From: JBAIYU01 sp036763085 | Lineage (GTDB): Bacteria > Bacillota > Negativicutes > DSM-1736 > Dendrosporobacteraceae | DNA: 48,656 nucleotides | Direction: 5' to 3' | Assembly: GCF_036763085.1 (NCBI RefSeq) | Contig: NZ_JBAIYU010000026.1 | Location: forward strand, 1 to 48,656 | Shown: one piece after another, positions 43,688 through 48,656 of the stretch | How the letters are laid out: every line of letters starts with the position of its first letter | Position numbering within the stretch: the stretch's first letter is position 1 | The notes under the pieces: generated by a model | What the model was told of the DNA's origin: nothing | The model's database searches: none | Seen by the model: the letters and a program-made list of their open reading frames with translations, nothing else | Made by a program: the position numbers and the translations under genes

Positions 43688-43828
43688 ATGAAAGACCAAC
43701 AGCGACCTCCTCAACCAGCGCAGCCTCACCCCTTGAAGCAGCAGCCACAAAGCCCACCTGCACCCTCCCGCCGAGACGGTCTAAACAATCACCCTCCGCC
43801 TAGTTCAAGACCACCACGAACAAAATAA
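43688..43828 (+). CDS. Proline-rich microprotein
   Basis: A 46-residue ORF, ATG 43688, 8 nt after AAAGGAG, stop TAA at 43828. It is very rich in Pro, Gln and Arg (MKDQQRPPQPAQPHPLKQQP, ending PPRTK) and must be unstructured. It starts 3 nt after the stop of the DUF6338-like frame, so the two formed an operon. Such short proline-rich proteins may serve as ligands for SH3-like or adaptor domains; nothing specific can be said. Confidence 0.6.
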   Translation: MKDQQRPPQPAQPHPLKQQPQSPPAPSRRDGLNNHPPPSSRPPRTK

Positions 43829-44280
43829 CTTTATGCACGCTGGCGCAAAAGAAAAAAGCCAGGGTTTTCTATCCCTACCTAAAAAATTGTCTTCATTATC
43901 CCAACGTTCAAAGATATAATACCTTCCAGCTCTTCTGACTATAGACTATTAAAACTATTTATTGAAAAAATCTTATTAAAGACGAATAATCGTAATACCT
44001 CGGGGCTTTCACTAGGGAAAAGGCGTTTTGGTATAGCTAAACATACGCCTAACCTCTTAATAGCTTGTGTGTATTAGGTTCGGAGCAACTTAACATACGA
44101 GTTGTTATCGGATCGAAACATATGTTTGTATCGCTATCATTGTACATTACTAACCAAAATGTATTTAATAGGTGGGTAAATTGTATTTTAATTCAACATA
44201 ACAGCAGTATACATACATTTTTGCTATCTTGTTTTACTTTAGAACAAATTGTATAAATATGACTTACATCAGTAACAGAC
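43829..44280. other. Intergenic region, no gene seen
   Basis: About 450 nt of AT-rich sequence. A weak CTGGC/GCCAG hairpin with GGGTTTTCT (43840-43868) may end the proline-rich transcript. The short frames here have neither ribosome sites nor protein-like composition. Confidence 0.5.
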
Positions 44281-44310
44281 AAAGAGGCAACCTTAAGTTG
44301 CCTCTTTTGT
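44281..44310. terminator. Terminator after the 1224-aa gene
   Basis: Perfect 11-bp stem AAAGAGGCAAC/GTTGCCTCTTT with a 5-nt loop, A/T-rich on both sides. Confidence 0.8.
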
Positions 44311-44320
44311 AACATTGTTC

Positions 44321-47300
44321 CTAATTCCCTCTAGCAGATCTTGCAATAAGTTGTTGATGATTTTTTAATACATCTATATAAATATGAACCATTAAAACAT
44401 CAGCGCCATTATTATTATTCTTATGCCTCGTGCAATAAACCCATTTGTTTTGAATACAGTTTTGAATAAATGTATTATTTTTAAATATATCCAAATCGTT
44501 AGCATTAGAATGGGCATAAACTTTATAATTAGTCTTATTACAATCGATAATGAATTCATTTTCTAAATAATCACAATAGCCTTTCCATAAATCAACAGGT
44601 GTCTCGCTAGTTCCGTAAACCAATGCATACATTACCTTACAGTTATGAATATCATAACCAAAAAGTTTATTCACATGTGAGAAGATAACTTTTTTGTTTA
44701 CTGTTTCTAAACGAACAGCTTCAACTAGTGAAATTATTTGGTCGTCATATTTTATTATTAGATCGTTTTCGCCCATGCCGGCTCTCTTTTGCGCAGTAAT
44801 AGTTCCTGTAAATCCACTTTTAGGTTGATCAACCATGCTAAAATTTAATAAATATGAAAACCTAAAATTAAAAAACTCTTTAAATAATATACTATATCTA
44901 TCCTCCTCGCATGGCTGCTTATTAAATATTAAATGAGGAGAATAAAAGTTAATCTTGTCACAAGTATCTAATACCATCTTAGTTAGCAGCAATTCTATAG
45001 AACCTGATGAGTGTTCACCAATAACAACATTGCATAACTCGTATAAGCTAACACATTTTAGTTGATTCAAAAAATAACGAAGTTCTACTGATTGTGATTG
45101 GATTGATGTCAACTTCGGAATTATGAGCTTATCAATATCGTTTTCAAAATCGATTATATCTTGATCTTTTCCATATATATTATAGAGTACTGTAACTATA
45201 TTTTTAACTTCGCTATCTTTGCCTTCCTTTTTTAGCATTGAAGCTATATAGAATGCACATTTTTTTGTATGCTTTAATGTAGAAGGCATTTTATTATAGT
45301 ACCACCAAAATTCGCCTTTTTTATCAAGCTCAAGATATAAAAATAAAACATTTGAGTAAAAGATCTCTTCATCAAATAAAATACTTTCACTACTAATTGA
45401 ATCTTCAATATCTAGCATTAATGTTTCCGCTTTTGTCAAAACTTCCGAGTAATCTATATTATCTTTTTTTAATTCCATTATTCTTAGTGCAAAAGCATGT
45501 AACAAATTTTGTTTTATAGATAATCTAGGCTCATTTATTAAAAGTTTTTGGTAGACAGAAATAGCCTTCTGATAATCTTTATACTTATCGGATTTTAAAT
45601 GAACCAGACCTATATAAAATAAATTACCAGACGATAATATACTATCATAATCACCTTTAAGAAGAGCAATCCTCATTCGAACGCTATCTATCCATTTCTT
45701 TCTCTCTTCATAAAAACGCTCACCTTTCACCTTAACTATTGAAATATAATTATTTAGTATATCCTCTGCTTTCTCCAAAAAATTTATATTTTCTAAACAA
45801 ATTAATGAATCGATATATTTTTCAATGCGAGGTATATAAAATATATTGTCTGTATTAATGTGTTTTATATTTAAAAGCACCTTATCTTCTAATCTTTTTC
45901 GATCATTGAGATTTTTTATATGTTTTAGCATTAATACCAGTTTATCAGCGTCTACACCCTCTAAATAGCTAATAATTAATTCTTTATTATTTTGCTTTAT
46001 ATACTCCAAACATTCTAGTACTTCTTCTAGAATGTAATCAGAATTAATTGTATCAAGGCTATTAACCTCAAAAATATCTAATTCTCGAGTAGATTGGAAT
46101 GTTATAAAGCATTCCGTAAATACAGCTTCTATAATTTGAATAGTCCCGTTATCTATATTAACTAAGTTTTTAAAAGGATTTTTAATTAATCTTGAAAGAA
46201 ATAATAAATGTAACGCAGCTTTCTTTTTTATAAGAAAACTTCTATTATTCATTTGATTATTTAATTCCAAGGGATTTAACACTGCTACTAACTTTTTAAT
46301 ATCATTTTTTTTGCGACTAACTACTTCTTTCCAAATTGGGTTTTGTATGATGTCTGTTTTAATTCCGCTAAAAATATAAGTGTCCTCACCTGTGTATGTC
46401 ATGGATTTTATATATGCCTCGTAAAGAATATCTAGACATCGATTAAAAAACTCTTGAATAATCTTACTTGATTCTTTATGTGTCATTACTATATCTATTA
46501 AATCCAGCAAAAAGAAAAACTCTTTCAATACCAATGGTACTTCATTTTGGTTAAAACGGCTTTCGATATTATCCAACATATAATCAAGACAGTCTAAAAC
46601 ATCATATACACTGGTTTCCAGTAGTCTAATAAATGCTTTATAGATTTCCAAATAGTGAATATCTTGTTTGGATTTGCTTATAAATGTCTGTTCCCGATAG
46701 AAATGACCTTTATTAATTAAATAAAGACTTATGTTAAAAACTAGATTACTTTTTTCAGAGCCATCCATCAGGGCAAGTTTATGTTTTATAAGCTTAAGTC
46801 CCTGATTCCATAAATCTATAGGCGGAACCGGTTTATACACTTCTAAGTTATGTTCCGCTAATAGAATACACCCTAAGAACAGTGTCTCGTTGTTTTTTAA
46901 TAGATCTATTATGAATTTACTTCTTTTCTTCCAAAAAGGGCGATGCATAATCGCTAGTATAACAAACGGCTTTTGGAGCAGATTAAAGAGAATATCCCGA
47001 ATATCTGCATCAATTTGATCATAATAGTTAAAATATAAATCAAGTAATAAAAATACCCTTTTTCTAGGCTCTGCAATATAATGAAAGAAGTGACCATAAT
47101 GCATTTCTAAAAAAATTAACCGTTCAATCTTATCAATTGGGAAAATACTATTACATTCATTTAAGGATAAGTTTTCTGGATTATCTAATAATAGCTTCTT
47201 TAAAGCAATACATTCTTCATCAATCCAATCTCCTAAATTGCTATCGGTAACTATCCACTGTAAACCTACTTGTATGAGTTGATTTAACTGTCCACTATCT

Positions 47301-47995
47301 AAAAATTCGCCAAATTCATTTCCATCCACAAACAGTTCATAGTATTCGATCCACCATTGTAATTTCTCTTGAAGTGAACAGAATGGTTTTATAGTTTGTG
47401 ACCATAGCTTAGCAAATAAATAATTTAAAAAAGGTCTAATAATGGGATTTCGGTGATTTAACACCCAAGAACCATCATGAAATTTTAAGATTTCCATACT
47501 TTCAAACCAAGAAATATCAGGCGTATTGGTAAAATAACTTTTATGCTTATTTATTACTTCTTCTAGATCCTTAACCTTTATTTTCCTTTCGTCTTTATAC
47601 TCAACCGCTGAAAGTTCACTTATAAATTTAACTTTTTGCTTTATGCTTTCACATTGGATATTACTACTATCTATATGTTTCTTATAAATCGAATTAAAGT
47701 GCCACTCTCCCAAAACATTAATTAGCCACTTTTCTGTGAATAAATCATTTAATGTGAAATATACATTCGAATTTTTCTCTAAATAATCCTGATATCTATC
47801 TTCTAAGTACTTTATCGTATAGAAGTTTTGACTAAGCTTTGAATTCATTATTATTGAAACCAACAATACATCAAATGAAAAATCATTTATCAATAGCTCA
47901 GCGTTGATATTTAGATCATTGATATAACTATCATTATTCGTACAATCCAATAGCTGTTTTAGTAACTCCGCATCTCTATTTAGTTCATAATACAT
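44321..47995 (-). CDS. Large helical-repeat protein with C-terminal nuclease-like domain
   Basis: A 1224-aa protein of no known family. Residues 1-750 are almost wholly alpha-helical, Asn/Lys/Ile-rich. A TPR-like region follows (about 780-960, for example YIGLVHLKSDKYKDYQKAIS then VYQKLLINEP). The C-terminal domain (about 1062-1224) has GMGENDLIIKYDDQIISLV-EAVRLE, which resembles the G-E-x-D...E-A-x-[RK] core of PD-(D/E)XK/restriction-like domains at the end of several defence proteins. ATG 47995 follows GGGGGAG. AT content is clearly above that of the core genes, suggesting transfer. A terminator-like hairpin lies 110 nt upstream. Confidence 0.75.
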   Translation of the reverse strand: MYYELNRDAELLKQLLDCTNNDSYINDLNINAELLINDFSFDVLLVSIIMNSKLSQNFYTIKYLEDRYQDYLEKNSNVYFTLNDLFTEKWLINVLGEWHFNSIYKKHIDSSNIQCESIKQKVKFISELSAVEYKDERKIKVKDLEEVINKHKSYFTNTPDISWFESMEILKFHDGSWVLNHRNPIIRPFLNYLFAKLWSQTIKPFCSLQEKLQWWIEYYELFVDGNEFGEFLDSGQLNQLIQVGLQWIVTDSNLGDWIDEECIALKKLLLDNPENLSLNECNSIFPIDKIERLIFLEMHYGHFFHYIAEPRKRVFLLLDLYFNYYDQIDADIRDILFNLLQKPFVILAIMHRPFWKKRSKFIIDLLKNNETLFLGCILLAEHNLEVYKPVPPIDLWNQGLKLIKHKLALMDGSEKSNLVFNISLYLINKGHFYREQTFISKSKQDIHYLEIYKAFIRLLETSVYDVLDCLDYMLDNIESRFNQNEVPLVLKEFFFLLDLIDIVMTHKESSKIIQEFFNRCLDILYEAYIKSMTYTGEDTYIFSGIKTDIIQNPIWKEVVSRKKNDIKKLVAVLNPLELNNQMNNRSFLIKKKAALHLLFLSRLIKNPFKNLVNIDNGTIQIIEAVFTECFITFQSTRELDIFEVNSLDTINSDYILEEVLECLEYIKQNNKELIISYLEGVDADKLVLMLKHIKNLNDRKRLEDKVLLNIKHINTDNIFYIPRIEKYIDSLICLENINFLEKAEDILNNYISIVKVKGERFYEERKKWIDSVRMRIALLKGDYDSILSSGNLFYIGLVHLKSDKYKDYQKAISVYQKLLINEPRLSIKQNLLHAFALRIMELKKDNIDYSEVLTKAETLMLDIEDSISSESILFDEEIFYSNVLFLYLELDKKGEFWWYYNKMPSTLKHTKKCAFYIASMLKKEGKDSEVKNIVTVLYNIYGKDQDIIDFENDIDKLIIPKLTSIQSQSVELRYFLNQLKCVSLYELCNVVIGEHSSGSIELLLTKMVLDTCDKINFYSPHLIFNKQPCEEDRYSILFKEFFNFRFSYLLNFSMVDQPKSGFTGTITAQKRAGMGENDLIIKYDDQIISLVEAVRLETVNKKVIFSHVNKLFGYDIHNCKVMYALVYGTSETPVDLWKGYCDYLENEFIIDCNKTNYKVYAHSNANDLDIFKNNTFIQNCIQNKWVYCTRHKNNNNGADVLMVHIYIDVLKNHQQLIARSARGN

Positions 47996-48103
47996 GTGTT
48001 TCTCCCCCTATTGTTACTCCAATAAGATTCAACATAACAATTTCCATCTTTGTTTCAAAATTCCTTGAATTTAATAATACTTTAGTTAATCTAAGAAAAA
48101 AAG

Positions 48104-48153
48104 TAACGAGCTGTTAGACAGGGATAGGCCTCCTGCCCCTTCACAGCTCGTTA
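48104..48153 (-). terminator. Hairpin with T-run upstream of the 1224-aa gene
   Basis: Arms of 11 bp, TAACGAGCTGT/ACAGCTCGTTA, enclose a GC-rich core; on the minus strand it is followed by ACTTTTTTTC. It either terminates incoming transcription or acts as an attenuator in the leader of the gene at 47995. Confidence 0.6.
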
Positions 48154-48227
48154 AATTATTTTAAAATTCAGCACGCTAACTAGTGTATCTAAATATCATG
48201 CCATTAAAGATATATATTGAAAGCAAA

Positions 48228-48251
48228 AAAAAACACCCTTAACGGTGTTTT
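48228..48251 (-). terminator. Terminator of the former integrase gene
   Basis: AAAACACC/GGTGTTTT stem followed by TTTTTTTTGC on the minus strand, about 115 nt beyond the integrase remnant stop. Confidence 0.75.
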
Positions 48252-48365
48252 ACCTATGGAGGATGAAAAGCTCATAACTCATCCTCTATATATAATGTTT
48301 TGAAAAGGTAGTTTTGATATCCTATTATTTAATATCATTTGTAAAATATTTGTAAAACATTATAG

Positions 48366-48537
48366 TTAATATGCCCAATCCTTATTATCCAATGGATTAT
48401 ATTTGGCATGCTGCAACTTCATCTCTTTATCATTTAGAGCCATTTTTTCTTGTCATCGTAACATTGGTATGCCCTAGAATCTGCTGGATGCTAAAAATGT
48501 TGCCACCATTAAGTAAAAACGTTTTTGCGTGTTTTTG
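48366..48537 (-). pseudogene. Tyrosine recombinase (phage integrase) C-terminal remnant
   Basis: On the minus strand one frame reads HAKTFLLNGGNIFSIQQI followed by LGHTNVTMTR, the C-terminal catalytic part of tyrosine recombinases with the conserved LGHT. The frame then shifts, and a second frame continues ALNDKEMKLQHAKYNPLDN to a stop at 48366, the usual tail. The codons that should carry the nucleophilic Tyr are lost at the shift. The 5' part of the gene is missing, cut off at about 48537 next to the IS end. Confidence 0.85.
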
Positions 48538-48540
48538 CTA

Positions 48541-48656
48541 ACATAAAAGTTGACCACCTAAGTGCCAAATGATAACAAAAAAGTTGACCACCTTCACAAC
48601 ATTTCCTGTAAGCTAGAATTGACGAGAAACTGGCTTACGGGAGGAAAGGCGTTGTT
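48541..48656 (+). mobile_element. End of an IS21-like element (continues beyond the window)
   Basis: Two direct copies of AAAAGTTGACCACCT (48545-48559 and 48579-48593), 34 bp apart, resemble the repeated transposase-binding sites at IS21-family termini. A GGGAGG ribosome site and a possible TTG start (48652) at the very edge point to an istA-type gene reading rightwards. The other end is outside the window, so family assignment is tentative. Confidence 0.6.

Noticed and set aside
44065..44256. 63-aa plus-strand ORF
   Set aside because: No ribosome site and no recognisable pattern; probably chance in AT-rich intergenic DNA.
39132..48537. att direct repeat formed by the tRNA-Val 3' end
   Set aside because: I looked for a second copy of the T-arm/acceptor segment near the integrase remnant and did not see one inside the window.

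Overview
The window looks like a chromosomal segment of an endospore-forming, low-GC Firmicute of the Negativicutes, most likely Sporomusaceae (Pelosinus/Sporomusa type). The support is sporulation genes (yunB, ytxC), Firmicutes gene order around pheST/zapA/mutS2 and infC-rpmI-rplT/thrS/ytxC, T-box and cobalamin riboswitches, an ATT-initiated infC, a 16S rRNA with a large V1 extension, and two adjacent cobT-like genes, an arrangement known from phenolic-cobamide producers such as Sporomusa. The species-level placement is inference.

Left part (1-5.8 kb): the 5' end of a 16S rRNA gene read leftwards from two tandem promoters, then yunB, a class A penicillin-binding protein, two tiny Gly/Ile-rich microproteins of a four-member family, and a divergent trio (coiled-coil protein; YbaB-like nucleoid protein plus a low-complexity partner).

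Core minus-strand block (5.8-28.7 kb): zapA, DUF421 protein, U32 peptidase, mutS2 and DUF2148 protein form one run. It is preceded by an amino-acid permease, pheST behind a Phe T-box, a short yqzL-like gene, an RNA methyltransferase, and KtrAB potassium uptake. Then come a class II aldolase, infC-rpmI-rplT behind an L20-type leader, thrS behind a Thr T-box, ytxC, two small genes and a tandem-domain polysaccharide deacetylase. Leaders, promoters and terminators are unusually legible here.

Middle part (28.9-38.4 kb): a plus-strand pair for lipid-linked glycosylation (GT2-GtrA fusion and PIG-V-like mannosyltransferase), a stand-alone EutJ-like ATPase, the third microprotein, two cobT paralogues under a cobalamin riboswitch, a candidate structured RNA, an overlooked 58-aa Cys-containing gene with a sigma-K-like promoter, a coiled-coil membrane-anchored protein, the fourth microprotein, a small membrane protein, a DNA polymerase IV remnant and a YdcF-family protein.

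Accessory part (38.4-48.7 kb): a gene-poor, scarred region around tRNA-Val(GAC), holding several gene fragments, an uncharacterised overlapping two-gene unit (867-aa membrane protein plus 327-aa partner), a decayed DUF6338-like gene with a proline-rich microprotein, and a very AT-rich 1224-aa helical-repeat protein whose C-terminus resembles a restriction-endonuclease-like fold. It ends with a tyrosine recombinase remnant cut by the end of an IS21-like element. The two-gene unit and the 1224-aa protein are the best candidates for undescribed, possibly defence-related, systems. That function is inferred from context and domain architecture only.
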